DNA of 64,000 bases. Source: Solea solea. Taxonomy: Eukaryota; Chordata; Actinopteri; Pleuronectiformes; Soleidae. This document shows, one piece after another, positions 49,177 to 62,439 of the stretch (its first letter is position 1; every line of letters begins with the position of its first letter). The notes under the pieces were generated by a model that saw nothing but the letters and a program-made list of their open reading frames with translations, was not told the DNA's origin and ran no database searches. The position numbers were made by a program, and so were the translations under genes. The stretch lies in assembly GCF_958295425.1 (NCBI RefSeq), contig NC_081144.1, forward strand, positions 8,927,186 to 8,991,185, given 5' to 3'.

Positions 49177-50027
49177 CACAGGGGAAATGACATTGTGTCT
49201 GGTCTGTCGGTTGGCTTCTAGATTGTTTTGGTTTGTAGGCTCAGTCCTGCCTGTAGAGCTGGGCAGTAGACGGATTGTCCCCTGCTGTCTTCTTAGTGGA
49301 AATAATATAAAGAAGACAGAGACAGGATAGTGAATTCAGACGGCACGCAAGGAGAGAGAGACAGACAGGGAGCTGTTATATATAGTTTTTTCTCCATGGC
49401 AACTAAGAATAATAAAGTGAAGGAAGGAAAGAGAGCCAAAGAGCTTAACCTGAACTATCCTTTCTGCCTTTTTCTCTGGTCTGCACTTTATTGAGTCTCC
49501 CATTCCAAGTTTTCCTGAAATATACAAACACTCTGGATTATATGGCCTATGCATGTTTTAATTTTAGTTTTAACCAGAGAAAAAAGTTTTGTCATGTTTA
49601 GAAGTATTCATAGGAGTATATTAAAATATGCTGTGGCTCAAGTGATAGGTGGTGTGGGACAAAGCGGATCTAAAGCCACCTGTCTCCTTGATCAGGGTCA
49701 GCGTAGATAATGTTATGCAAGGGGATTAGGGGAATATGTGTATCCCAGTGTGGATTGGGATAGATGGACAGACTAGCAGCACACACATCACTCCCTAGAT
49801 GCATGAGGCTTCTTGCCTATTATCGGTAAATGGTTTGGTTTTCATTACTTTAGCAACTATTATCACACTAACAAGATTGTCCTGACTAAACCTCAGGCAG
49901 AACTTAAAGATGGATAACATGGTAGCTCCCAAAAGTGAATCTAAAACATCTTCAATGCCACCTGGTGGCTGGCTTTAGTATAGGCTAGGGGTTGGATTTG
50001 CCAAAGATACTTACGTTGATATTTAAT

Positions 50028-50135
50028 TCCATCCGTCTTCTAACACTTTGTCCTTCACATGAGAGTCAATTTAGAGTGTTCAATTTGCCTAATCCCCAAA
50101 TCTGCATGTTTTTGGACTGTGGGAGGAACCCGAAG
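50028..50135 (-). mobile_element. LINE tail fragment, opposite orientation
   Basis: TCCATCCGTCTTCTAACACT, then CAATTTAGAGTGTTCAATTT and TGCATGTTTTTGGACTGTGG, are signature pieces of the teleost L2-type 3' region read in reverse. 5'-truncated and diverged. Confidence 0.55.
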
Positions 50136-50689
50136 AAGATATTTAAGCCACCATAGGATATTATCACGATAAGTAGTTGCGAAATCATATAGTATATTGC
50201 GATATACTAACACAACAGCTCTCGTAAGAGTGAGCACTTGGCACCATCTAGTGGACTGAAACATCAATTGATTTTTTTATGGTAATCCACAAAAAGTTTA
50301 ATGTTGATTTGTAACGTCAGTTAAAAAATTAGGTGCAAAAATATATATATCGCCACACACAATATCGATTAGATTTTTCACCCCACCCCCTAGAATAGGT
50401 CATAAACTCTCCTTCTTCCTTGTTAGCCAATAGGACACGAAATAAACCGAGGACCAAACCAAATCTGCTTTAGTTTCATGCAATTAAAACTAGGTATAAA
50501 GTCATGACTAAAAGCTCAGACTGACTTGCAGTTGGTCGAGCGTCCAAATCACATGACTAGTGCAATATTGCAGCACCCATATTTCAGTGTGTGAACTCAA
50601 GTCGCAATTAAGTTTTTGCTTGGTCTGCAGTTGCACTTCCTCTGAGGGAAATGTTCACTTGCTCGTCGCTAGATATGTCTGTGCCACTT

Positions 50690-50935
50690 AAATTTTGTAT
50701 AGCACCAACTCACAACTTACATTATCTCAAGGCAGTATACATAGTAATATATTATAGAAAGAATAGAAAAACCCAACGGTTCACACAATGAGCAAGCACA
50801 AGGCATCAGTGGAGAGAGAAAACTCTCTGACAGAACCAGACTCAAAAATGCGTGGCCATCTGCCTCGACCGGTTGGGGTGAAAGAAAAGATGTGGGGGAG
50901 AGAAAGTGAAATGGGGATATAAGGTAAAGACAGAA
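50690..50935 (+). repeat. Fragment of a long teleost interspersed repeat (5' part)
   Basis: Contains AAACCCAACGGTTCACACAA, TGAGCAAGCACAAGGCATCA and TGCCTCGACCGGTTGGGGTG, which I recognise from a dispersed repeat common in teleosts. The short open frames here are not genes. Confidence 0.55.
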
Positions 50936-51901
50936 GGAAGAGACCAACAGCTGATATATAACAGTTGTGTCATTTACAAACATGCCATTTTACCAAAATC
51001 CCTCTTGTAGCTGCCAAATGGGACAGAAATGTAAACTCATCCGTCTTCTTTGGCTCTTAGATTTTTAGAGTTGAAAACGTGTGCATCCTGTCATACTGAC
51101 GAGGGTGCTGGGATTGAACCAAAACATTCAAGATCAACCGAGAAATCTAACCATTGTCTTGAATGATGCCTTAATAATCGACCCCCCCAACTCATCTGTA
51201 ACATGAACATCTTTGTTCCACAGCTAAGCTTTTTTTTAACATATTTTCAAGCATTAAATTCAGATGTCAACAGCTCATCTCAAGGACAATACGGGTTTGT
51301 AATTAATTAATTTCACTTTGTAGTGATTTGTCTGTCTTTGAAATTAATTTGACATGCTGTGCAACAAACATATGTAATGCTTTTGCCTATGTAGCCAACA
51401 AGTGCTTTTTTTTCTCTTGACCTGCCAATGATCCTTTTTCATCATGGGATATTCTCATATGTCCCAATTCTTTAAATGTGTGGTAATTTTAGCAATTTAG
51501 GGTTGTGAAGTAAGAACGGAAGATGCTGTCTCATGCTAGTTTTGGCTCTCCTAGGCTTAAAAACAAATCTAATTTATTGTGCACTCACTGTAATCATTGT
51601 TTATTTCTCACCCAGCTCAGTCGACTGTTGCTCAGAAGATTTCAATGGGTTGACTGTGACATGCTTCAAACAGCAGGGGGCAATGTCAGAGGCATTCCTA
51701 ACCCACTGTACACAGCTCACTCTGCTGCTCACTCACTCTGCATTTGTAGGACGAGTGAATCACACATTTCTAGGGGGAATAAGAATATAAATACAGCCCT
51801 TTACTTCCACCCACTCCCACTTACCAGATTTAGGCGCATCAAAGAAGGAATTTTTATATACAAAAAGAAAAAACATTAAACTTTTATTTCATTTTTAAAA
51901 G

Positions 51902-51917
51902 CCCCCCCCCCCCCCCC
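51902..51917 (+). repeat. Poly-C tract
   Basis: Sixteen consecutive C followed by GCC. Similar runs occur at 56721-56734 and 61383-61392. Confidence 0.95.
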
Positions 51918-52727
51918 GCCAAAATAATCTCTTTGATATCCCTGCGGCTTGGCAACAGGACACAGAGCAGACATGAGCACAGACAGACAGAGAATCTTAG
52001 GCCGGGTCCTGCAAACCATTATAGTTCTTCCCAGGCAGGTCTGCCTTAGTTCTTCTTCTGCCAAGTAAAGCATCAGCTCCCGACACGGGCTGCTACTCTT
52101 CAATTCGCAGCATGACTGGTCTTGAACTGAATGAATTCACCTGCACTAAAATTCACCGAAAACACACCAAGGCTGTCACCCTCTGACTCTTTGCTGTCAC
52201 CACATCACACAGCAGCACCCATTGTTTTCTTGAAGCCGTCGGCTGACCCCGACACTTAAGCATCCAACAGGGCTTTCTAGTGTATTTTGTATACTTTGCT
52301 GTGGTTTTCCTGAAGTCAGTGGGATTTAAAAATAAGCCTGCATGTGTGCAACTGGAAGAGGATGTTCAATCCAGAGTTAGAGCTTGGCTGAGTTGCCAGG
52401 GATTCAATTCAGATTTCGCTGGTTAACACTCAATGCTAGTCTGGGCTTGCCCCCTGGATCTTGACTCCCTCATAGAACAGCTTATTATTCTGATAACTAA
52501 CCCCCTCCTCCCGCCACCACACCCACCCTCCCTTTGCATATATCATTGTCTCTGTGACGCTCTCCCCTCCCTCTCCCAGCTTTGACAAGACAGGACCAGA
52601 CAAGAGGACTTGTAAGGTGTGGGTCGCCTTGGCAACGGGCCTCTCCCAGCCCCAAACAGCTGGAGGCACAGGGATAACTTGAAGACAGTTGTGTTAAACA
52701 GAAATAGACGGGATGAAAGTTCTAATG

Positions 52728-52977
52728 CAGTGGTTCTCAAACTTTGTATACCACCTGAGAAAGTATTATTGCCAACATTACAATACAGGTCCAAGAGAGA
52801 GAGAAAGTGAGAGATAAGTTGACTCAAATTATTATTATTTAATTTATTATAATAGTATTGTTAATTGTTTTATTATCTACACCCTGGTATATACTGTAGA
52901 AGAGTTTTTCTGGATTTTCCTCCAGAGGAAGCTTGTGTACCAATGGTGGTACACGTACCACAGTTTGAGAACCATGG
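52728..52977. mobile_element. hAT (Charlie-like) MITE
   Basis: The left end, CAGTGGTTCTCAAACTTTGT, and the reverse complement of the right end (CAGTTTGAGAACCATGG) form inverted repeats. Inner GGTGGTACACGTACCAC also pairs with the left arm. The flanking 8-base sequences TTCTAATG (52720-52727) and TCCTAGTG (52978-52985) agree at six of eight positions, an aged hAT target duplication. CAGTGGTTCTCAA is the classic end of hAT-Charlie elements. It is 250 bases long with no coding capacity. Confidence 0.8.
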
Positions 52978-53844
52978 TCCTAGTGAAATGGTTTTGACCT
53001 TCAGCTATGCATGTCCATCCACTAACTTTTATACACATTTTCAAATTGTGCATCGAAAACCAAAGAAGTGCTATAAACTCTGAACTTGCCTTAACATGGT
53101 AAAATATTCGTGGCTTTGTTGAATAAGTTGTTGTGTTCCCAAAAATAAAACGTGACAAAATGTGATGGAAACTTACTCGGTCAATAAATCACGGCAGACG
53201 TGAAGTGCGTGACTTATTGTCACTCTCTGCCATCAAAAAAGACGAAACCGGATTGTGTGTATGATGCAGTCACTCTCTCCTTGATCCTTCAATTATGTTT
53301 TGGTTTTGGCTTTATAATCTCCGTGTTTCCCCCTCTCTTTCTCCTATTCAGTCACATAGTATGACTAATCCCTTGCTAATGTTATGTATTATGGAAATTA
53401 TTATATTAGTCTATTAGTCAGACAAAAGCAGATGCTCATGTGATACAGAACCTCACCGATTCACCTTATTACTAGCATTTGAATCATCCAACTTTAAGCT
53501 GCACTCACTCTCTGTAGTCGTCATGTGTGCTTTGTTTTTCTTTCATTGCATCTACTCATTCAACCTTGCTTAAGTAAACACTTATTGGGCTGGATGCCTA
53601 TTTTTTTCTGCAAGGGTCTGAAGAGTAGAAGGTGCTTTTAGGTGCCATTTCCTGACAGAGAATGGCGTTAAGCCCTGGATGTTATGCAGTTACACTAACA
53701 CGCTGATTGTCGTTCATCCTTCAGCTCGCAGGCAGTCACTTCTCCTGCAAGGTGGGAGCACTTACTCACTCTGCGTGCGTGGACTGAAGATGTATTTAAA
53801 ACAGCTGTGTGCTTCCTCTTTACTTATCCGCCCCCCCCTCCCCT

Positions 53845-54040
53845 CCTCAATTTACTTTTATTTATATAGAGCCAAATCACAACATACGGGGAGATGAAGG
53901 CACTTTACAGAGTAAGGTCATGACCTGAAAATATTACAGTGAGAAACCAGACAGTTTGTAGAATGAACAAAGCTTTTGTGATGGTAGAGAGAGAGTAAAA
54001 CGTTCCTTTTCGATAGAAGAAACCTGGAATCGGACTCATG
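53845..54040 (+). repeat. Fragment of a long teleost interspersed repeat
   Basis: TTTATTTATATAGAGCCAAA, TCACAACATACGG and AGGCACTTTACAGAGTAAGG resemble the 5' start of the family also seen at 50690-50935. Confidence 0.5.
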
Positions 54041-56720
54041 TTAGAAAATCACATAACATGCGACTCAGTCTATAGACAGTTTGTTCTTCTTGAATTGTCC
54101 CTCTTTCCTCATTTTCTCTTGTTTGAACATGTCAAGGCATAGCAGTTGATTTAATGCAGAACAGGATAATATATAATGTTCTTCAGTTCTGCTTGATTGC
54201 CACCCACATAGAGACTATTTCACACAGCCATAGCTCTTAGGTGACTCGACTAACTGCAGACTATAGTCCTTAAATTGGATGACTGGGGGAAAAAATGTAC
54301 AAGGATGTGACCTCAGCTATAACTGGGAACTTCTTGGAAAGTTTACTTTATGAAGTAATGCAAGCCCACTAATGGAAATGGTGGGCTGCAGAGCTCAGAT
54401 GACTGCAGAGTCGTTTGGACAAGAGGGGAACGGAGGAAACGTTACCTAATCGCTTTTCAACATGAAGCCGGCTGTCGAGAAACTCTGGTGTTAATTTGTT
54501 ATTAAAGGAAGGGTGAGATTGTATACTGTTTTGCAGCATATAATTCCCCGCTTCACATTCACAGACGAACATGTATGTGTATGTGAAGTGTTTGCTGAAA
54601 CGTGAGCTGTGTATTTAACGCTGAACCAACTGCACATGCGTGAACACAGTCAGTCACCATTGAGGAGAGAAATGTTACTTAAACACTGCACTCAACATAT
54701 TGTGACGTTTTATACATATGAGATTTTCATCTTAATGTGCAATTATTTAAACATTTGGAAACATACCAGAGGTTCAATCTCTGTGTTGTGAGGGATCACA
54801 CCATGAATCAGGCTTAAGAAGAGGAAACATCCAGTCAAGATGGAATTCATTTACATAATCATTAAAACCTGTTACTGCCTTTGTGGACCTAGGAGAAGGT
54901 AGTGTGTGTGAAAGATCGAGTTTTTCATGTGGTGGAAAAATACTGGGCATTGTCTTGGATTCATGGTGTTAATTGTGTGTTTACCTCTTATTTTTAATGT
55001 ACCAGTCAATTTCTTATGATGAACAATGTGAGTTAAGAGTTATTAATGAGATATCTTGTAAATAATATAACTACTACTAATGAAAAAGACTTCAAAAGAA
55101 TTCATCGTCAGTCTTGCTTTTAACTGTCGACTGATGATAACCATGGATTTTTCTTGAGTGCATCTTGCATGACACAGCATGGTGTCATTCTTTTCCTGTA
55201 AGAGATGGAACATCTTCACTGACGAGATATTCACATGTTTATGTGGACTTTTTTCCTCCATTGTGTGGAGGTCATCATGGTGTATGGATCCTAGCCACCT
55301 CAGCAGGCCGCTCCAGGCTCTGAGCTCCCTTTTGTGCAGACTGTCTTGCTGTACTTTTCCAGTCCTGTCATTTTAAGTCAGAACACACTCACCTATACTC
55401 ATAATTGTAATAAAATTTACAGAAAAGACAAACTAGGGCAAACTTCAAAATTTTATCTTATTTCAAATGTGGGATGCAAATTTGATGTTCAAACAGTTAT
55501 TAACTGTTCAAAATTGCATTTAAAGTATTACCTTATCATCCCGCAAAAGGTGTTTGTAATTATGTCTGACATACTATATGACAGTAACTGTGCTTAAGAG
55601 TGACTATGGCAAAGGCAGCATCTTAGAGATGCAAGCCTACATGAGGTAGACTCTTCTCTTTGGCCATAGCAAGCCGCCACTTTGGTGAACAGGCATGGGG
55701 TGCACAGAGTAACTGTAACTCTTATGTAAGCTGGCTGATAAATATTATATCATTATAAATTTGTTCAAACTTGATTTAAAAAAAAAAAGCTTTGTCGGGT
55801 GATGCATCCTTAGGCCTGATTCAGAATGGATGTGTCACATGTGTGTCGTGGTAGTATTGTAATTTCAGCACCCATGTTAACAAATGAGAGTATTCAAACA
55901 CGTAGTCTGCTTTTGAACTCGGGCATCTTGCCTATTTTTCACAGGTGACACACGTGGTTCCCAGGAAAAAGAAAACCTGTTGATAATGATATCGACACTC
56001 TACCAGTATGATGACATAAAACGCACACCTCTCACTGCAGTTTTAGTGTCTAGGCTGAATCTGAATGCATGAAAAACATAGATTGTAGTTATGCAACTTG
56101 GCTGCTCACTTCAAATACTACATTTTACCAATGTAGCACTGATGAATATTTCACTCGTTTTATCACACAAGTAAAAGAGTAAAGACACTTAATTTTCTTA
56201 GTTTTTTAGTATGGACGCATGTTACTTCTGAAACAGAGCAAAAAAGGCTCATCTGGACACAGATATTTTTATTTGGAAAAATTTAAATCAGTCATGTTTG
56301 TGGTCACCATATGAGACCATATGTCATTTGCTGTGGGTTAATCATCCAAAAGTCAGTGATAGCCAACTGATCACAATGTATGAATGTGGAAAAAGTTGAT
56401 GTCTGTCCATCAGGGTTGGTGGGAAAAGAAAATCAGTCTGTCAGCCAGACATCCAGCAATAACAAACAAGCCAGAGACAGACTTACGAGTGTCCATCTAT
56501 AGAATGTCTTGTCAAGGAAACACTAGCAAACACTAGTGACGCCAGTTTAACCCCCGAGGAGCATCTTTGTCAGGAAACAGTATCGCAGCAGAGGAATAAC
56601 AGGAAGAGGCTACCTGACTGATGCTCCAGTCGAAGTGGCCTTGCATGGGTTGACCAGTGTACCCAGGGTTCAAAGACTTAAGAGAAGGCCCCCAGTGAGA
56701 AGATGGGCTGAGAAAACAAG

Positions 56721-56734
56721 CCCCCCCCCCCCCC
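56721..56734 (+). repeat. Poly-C tract
   Basis: Fourteen consecutive C before TTTAAAA. Confidence 0.95.
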
Positions 56735-57916
56735 TTTAAAATCCATTTCAGAGAGTGTTCTCATGGCAAATCTCACTAAACGTAGTGTTTTGAGAATCAC
56801 AGACTGTAGTGCTTAGTTAAACATATTTAGCTTTGGAAATTCTCCTTTTCAGACTATGCTTTATGACCGAGGGAGTGTGTAATGTTTGCTTTATAACTCC
56901 TAAGTAAAGCCAGCCACAAAACTGGAACTTTGAGCAGCATCATGGGTGAAATATTTAGCCCTTTCTCTCATTTTACATCTTTTTCTCACCCCAACTTGCT
57001 CATCTGTATCTTCCTTCTCACATTGCCCTTTGTTTTTCCCCTTTATTAAACCATTATGATGAAGACTTGAAAGAGGTTAGCACTTATGGTTATGGTAGGG
57101 GTTTAACGCCAAGATATCATGAATCAAGCGAGCGCACTCATGTACAGACCCCAACAGATGTCCCGCCATGGAGTCTTAACCTTTGCGGGTAACTGCTTCA
57201 CTGCTGTCCTTTTTCTTTTCAAATATACCTTCTCTTAGTTTGAGTGAGAGTGGGGTCCTGGTGAGACAGACATGAATTAAAGAGTTGATCTTGTTTTTAC
57301 GTCACAGGACAAGGAGAGATCAAGTTTAAGCATTAAGGGGCAGCTCATACTTTCCGTGTCCGTGTTTGCGCAGATGATCTAAATTTCCCCATCCGCCCAT
57401 TTTTGTGTTGGACGGCACAGACTGTAGAATGTAGAGGAACACCGTCTAGTTTGTTTCCACATTGGCTGTAAACACATACGGCGACTGCTCTTTAGCACTT
57501 TCCAGTCCAGTTGGTGGCACGCTATTTTTTCGAAGAAAGATGGTAACCATTGAATCTTGCTTGAGGTTATATGAGAAAGTCTGCTAGTACCCAGATATGC
57601 ACAACTCAGAATGTTTGATTATAGTGAATTGAGGAACCCCAGGCTTGTACACAGAAGTGACTCTCCACTGACACAAAGGACATGTGAACCTGCCCCAAGA
57701 CCCATCCACTACTTTACCAGGTTCACTCATCTCCCCCTTTCCCTTATTCCCAACATGTGGCCCCCAGCCTCAGGAGTCTCAACAGCTTTTGTGAACTGGT
57801 TAATTGAGTGGGATTTAAACACAGTTCATCTTGGATTAACCCGAATGACAAAAGAACAGAGAACTGACTGTTTGTGGTCAGCACAGCAGACTGTAATGAA
57901 TCATACAAGCTCTTAC

Positions 57917-57978
57917 ACTACACACACGCACATACACGCACATACACGCACACACACACACGCACGCACACGCACGCC
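57917..57978 (+). repeat. (CA)n / (CGCA)n microsatellite
   Basis: Imperfect CACACGCA units over about 60 bases. They account for the His/Thr-rich end of a 137-codon frame at 57611-58024, which I do not call a gene. Confidence 0.9.
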
Positions 57979-59566
57979 CTACTCAACAGTATACTTTCCC
58001 TTACATGACATCACAATCAACTGACCAACGACTATATCAATCATTGATTTATCTCTGATTTCAGAATAGCTGGCTTCAAGGGATACAGGAGCAGGACTTA
58101 AGAAATGTCAAATCCATAAAAATGTGGGCACTGCAGCGAGCGATTATAACAAGTATGATCAGAGGTTTCTTCGTTGACTTTTCACCAACTGGCAGTCAGT
58201 GCACACATACATTTTGAGTTTCTGTGTTTGTCTGTGCAGGGTCTTACTATAACTTGGTGCATTTGTGCATATTTGCTCTATTGTTTGACCCTTGTAGCTA
58301 CACGGTCAGATGCCATGAAGAACGTAGTGAAGCTGGACAGTTTACCTGAGATCAAGAAAATCCAACAATTGCCTCCTGAATTTGATTTAGAGCGGGATCA
58401 ATGTTTGTCACATGGAAAACTTTGGTAATTCCCACTAGAGAGCAGATCAGTTTCAGTGGGAGTTTACATGAGTCAGCCAGGATGTGTGTGAGTTCGTGGG
58501 GGTGAATGAGAAGATAGGCGGGGTTGATCTTTTTTTTTTTCTATGCGTGTGCCTTTCTTGTAGTAAACAGAGTGAGCCGCTCTCAGCCCCTGTAGTGTTC
58601 ATTCCATCTCATCGTCTGTCAGATTAACTCTGTCCGGTATTTTCAACGTGAAGCTTTGGGACTGTTTTAGAAACAACAGTACACACACAGACCAGGACTC
58701 AAACTCTAACCACCTGCCGTCTACTGGACCTTGGAACTATTGATTGGTTCTGCTACCGAAATTCACAGCGGTTGCCTTTTTTTGGAAGTGGAGTTTCTAT
58801 GGTAGGTAAACAATGTGCGGATCGAACTGACATGGAGTCACTTTGATGTATGAATATGTGATGTGCTGCGAGTGTGTTGAAAAAAAAATCTGTGTTTGCA
58901 TGTATGGATAGATTTATTCATTCTCTAAAAGCTATGGAAGTACAATGGAACTAACTATCTGAACCAGGACAGTGAAACATGACAATGACTAATAATAATA
59001 ATGTAGTGTCTTGTCATTATGTATAGTTACAGTCCAAAACCCAAAAGATATTGAATTAAGTTAAATTATAGAATAAAAAAAATCAATAAACTGTCAAATA
59101 TTTGGTAAATTTTCTTGACAAATGATTAAAAATCAAAATACTTGCAGATTGTTTCTGATGTATCAGTACAGCTCAAACAACACATTCAGAGGTAGATTAG
59201 GGACAAATCATCATTGATTAGTTTTGTTTTCTAAGAAAGATATTTTTTACATCGACATCTGTGTGGACCAACACTTCAAGTCTGATTTTCCTCCTGTGTT
59301 TGCATATTTCACATCTGTTTCTCATATTAACAGAGCAGTGTGCCCCTGGCACCTACTAGGGCTCGTTCCCTTCAGTTTAACTTACACGTATTTGTAAGCG
59401 GTTCACAAATATTCAATTTATTTGTTGTATTTTGAGCTATGTAATTCAACATTCGCTGGAAGTCCAATTTTAACTTTGGGAACCCAGTTCTTTTTTTTCC
59501 TCTCTCTTCCTCCTTTTTTGGTGTTGTTCACTGCCTTCCTGTCTATCTCTCCTTCTCCTGCCCCAG

Positions 59567-59667
59567 AGCTATGGTTAGGAAGGCTGGTTGCGTCATAGTA
59601 CAGCCAATGTTGCCTGAGACAGCAGTCAGTACACTTGACAGAGCAGAGTGGGAGAGACCAGCTGCTG
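59567..59667 (+). other. Exon-like segment with strong splice sites in the plekhg5 intron
   Basis: A long pyrimidine tract ends in CTCCTGCCCCAG at 59566. A strong donor (CTGCTG|GTGAGTG) follows 59667. ATG at 59571 opens 32 codons (MVRKAGCVIVQPMLPETAVS, then TLDRAEWERPAA) plus one base. It cannot continue the 47863-47939 exon, because that phase meets an early stop (TAG). It could be another alternative first exon, a noncoding exon or a decoy. Confidence 0.25.
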
Positions 59668-61070
59668 GTGAGTGTTGCTTTTCCCGTGCAGTCGCGCTGA
59701 TCACCCTGCCTGGATGTGTTTAGTTCTTTATGTCTAAGAGGATTGAGTGGTGTTTTTTCTCCTTCAGAGGCAACTTGAGTTTGTTGTTTTCCCTCTGTGA
59801 CAGTACTGTGACAGTGGCCTGTGTCGTATGCCATATAAATATTGGACTGTGCTGCAGGGGTTAAGGTCACCTGCAGTAGAGACCAAAACAATACTAAATA
59901 AAGACAAATTTAAATCTGCTAGAAAATTAACACTTTTCTACAAAATAATTTGCTGTTCAATTTAGGGATTGATTCAGTACTTTTCCAATGGTAAAATTAG
60001 TTGTGAAAAATGAGGAGGTAATATTTTATTGGGCAAACTTTGCTGCATGTTGAAACCTTTCAATGGAATGCATAGTCTATTTCACAAAAAAGGAGTATTT
60101 CCTGTGAACTTGGTTGTTCCGGAGTCTGTTACTTTGTGGCAAATACTCAAACCTGTAGTTTCTGTGCGCTGTCAGATCGACCTTTGGGCAGTGTCTGATT
60201 TCACCTTTGCGTTGTTTGTATGGGACCGTGTCGGATGGGATAGCGGCAGGGGAAAGGGATAACGGAGATGCCCCCTCAGGACATACATTCACTGGACAGT
60301 TATATTAACACACAGATAAATGGTACATTTATCATAAGCAGAGGAAATGAAAATGTTGCTGTCTACATGTGTGGAATACACACTGGGTTGGATCAAGGGG
60401 GGCAGGGCCAGAACCTCAGTTTGAAATTAAATGTTCAGTTTTCTTGTTTGAAAGTGGAAGGGCTCAGTAATGATTAAAAAAGTGAGGCAGAAAGGCAGAC
60501 CAGAAAACATACATGATGAAATTTTAATCCACTAAAAACAACACATCACAACACAAAGCAATCATTAATATCACATTCACCCTGGGAGGTCCAGTGGGAG
60601 GGGTGGACCTGTCACCTTTCCCTGTGATCCATCTAAACAACTAGTGTTTTCTAGTAAATGCAAAATGACTTATTCTCATAAATGACATTCATGTGAAATC
60701 TGGGAAAAACCACTCCTCTTCTCTCATGTGTCAGTTTGCGGAGGAGGGTGACTTCATGAAATGCAGTGACAATTTCACAGCTTGACGTCTGTTTGTACAC
60801 AAATACTATTAAACAAGTAAATGAGTCACACAAACTGACACAGATAGTGGGTGTTATATTTTATATTGCTTCTCGATGGAGTGTAAACAACTACATCTTC
60901 ATAGCCTATATTTTATTGGAGTATTTCTTGTTTATCACAACTCAGATTTTTGACCACAATTCCTCTCAGTAGTAGAAACATCTGGTTGATCGTGTAGACT
61001 TATTTGAAAATTAAAGTAGTGTTATTATTTACCATCCCTCATAATTCACAGACTAATTCCAGCAGCACAC

Positions 61071-61172
61071 TTAGTGGGGGCCGTACACATGAAAATGAGT
61101 TCAGGAGAATCCAGAACTCATTTTCATGTGTACAGCCCCCGCATGAAAATGAGTTCAGGAGAATCCACTAAA
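61071..61172. repeat. Palindrome with partial third copy; possible tiny MITE
   Basis: Arms at 61076-61102 and 61114-61140 are 27 bases long with one mismatch and an 11-base loop. The segment CATGAAAATGAGTTCAGGAG plus AATCCA occurs at 61088-61113 and again, in direct orientation, at 61142-61167. The outer flanks TTAGTGG and CCACTAA are also inverted. Confidence 0.8.
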
Positions 61173-61353
61173 GTTGTTTTTATCATGGGAAAATTTCAAA
61201 AAACAGCCTTTGCATTTTCGTGCCTACCACCAGTACACTACGTTGGAAAAAACTCTGTCGTATTCCCACCTCTTTCTTGCGTTTGCATTTGCTGTCGATG
61301 TTATCATCCTCAGCTTGTGTTTGGAGTTTGTTTGGTCTATTTGCTTTACAGCA

Positions 61354-61400
61354 GTGGTTCTCAATTATTTTCTGTCATGACACCCCCCCCCCAATTCTGT
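61354..61400 (+). mobile_element. hAT (Charlie-like) end fragment
   Basis: CAGTGGTTCTCAATTATTTT followed by CTGTCATGACACCCC is a single hAT-type terminus next to a poly-C run. I did not find the matching right end, so this is a remnant. Confidence 0.45.
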
Positions 61401-62439
61401 CTCCATTTCTGTGATTGTATACATTGTAATGTATACGTATAAAGCTTTATCTATTTTGGTAATCTATTTTAGATTCATTTTGGGGTGGATGAAGACATTT
61501 CTTGAAACAATGCTGTGTTTACGGAAAACTTTTTAAAAACAACAAGAAAGAAAAATATTGTATAGGGAAAGTTCTGCAGTATATATCCAACCAGTTTATA
61601 GGTATAGTTTTCTATTGTTAGTATGAAAACAATGTGATGCCAGGACAGAATAATCAATATTTAGCTCTTTTTTTTTTTTTTTTACATTATTTCATTTTCA
61701 TTTGTAGATAGTCAATGTACATGAACCTAAAACTTAAAAGTTAATGCAACTGAAATTGTACTGAATCAAATTTCTGAAACTCAGACTAACCCATCCAGGT
61801 AATGCAGTTGAGAGTCAAATTACTGCTTGTTTACATTCATTCAGACTCGATCTGGCCTGGGCGCTCTTCACATGCTCCATTTGACCCAGAACAAATAGGA
61901 AAACAATGGCACTTTCCATAGCAGAACAGATTTTGGTTGCTCTGTCAGCTTAAAGAATTAAATATTTTTAAGTTTAATGAATGGTAGAAGGAAACAGAAT
62001 GGCTTTTGACATGCTAACAACTAGCTGTGAACTAAAGTTGTTGTCTCTGATGTACTAAGTGAAACGCTTAATACTGACAAGCTGAAAGCAGACATATCGC
62101 CACCTAGTGTAGCGGAGGCTGACACACTTCACTAAATAAATCGATGTCCTGTTAGTGCTTGTGTGCTAGAGCTACTTAACTGTATATTGAAACACTTCAT
62201 TCCTTGTAAAAACAATTTTCCTCATCATACAGTTAATATTCTGTTAGTCCTTTGTATTAACATAGTTATAAACATGTTTGGGAAATGCGCACACACACAC
62301 TTTTCTCGAAAGAGGATGAAAAGGCAAGTGCCTCTGTTTGAGTGGATCCATATGTGTGCAAGGCATCAGTGCTGCACTGTACCAGAATGAGGGAGCGTCT
62401 GTTAATAGGGAACAGACATGCAGACAGGCAGGCAGTCTT

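Noticed and set aside
57611..58024. 137-codon plus-strand frame
   Set aside because: Its last third is a CA/CGCA microsatellite and the rest shows no domain or splice context.
59418..59891. 157-codon minus-strand frame
   Set aside because: It runs through a polypyrimidine tract (Lys/Arg-rich when read in reverse), has no domain and is opposite to plekhg5 splice signals.
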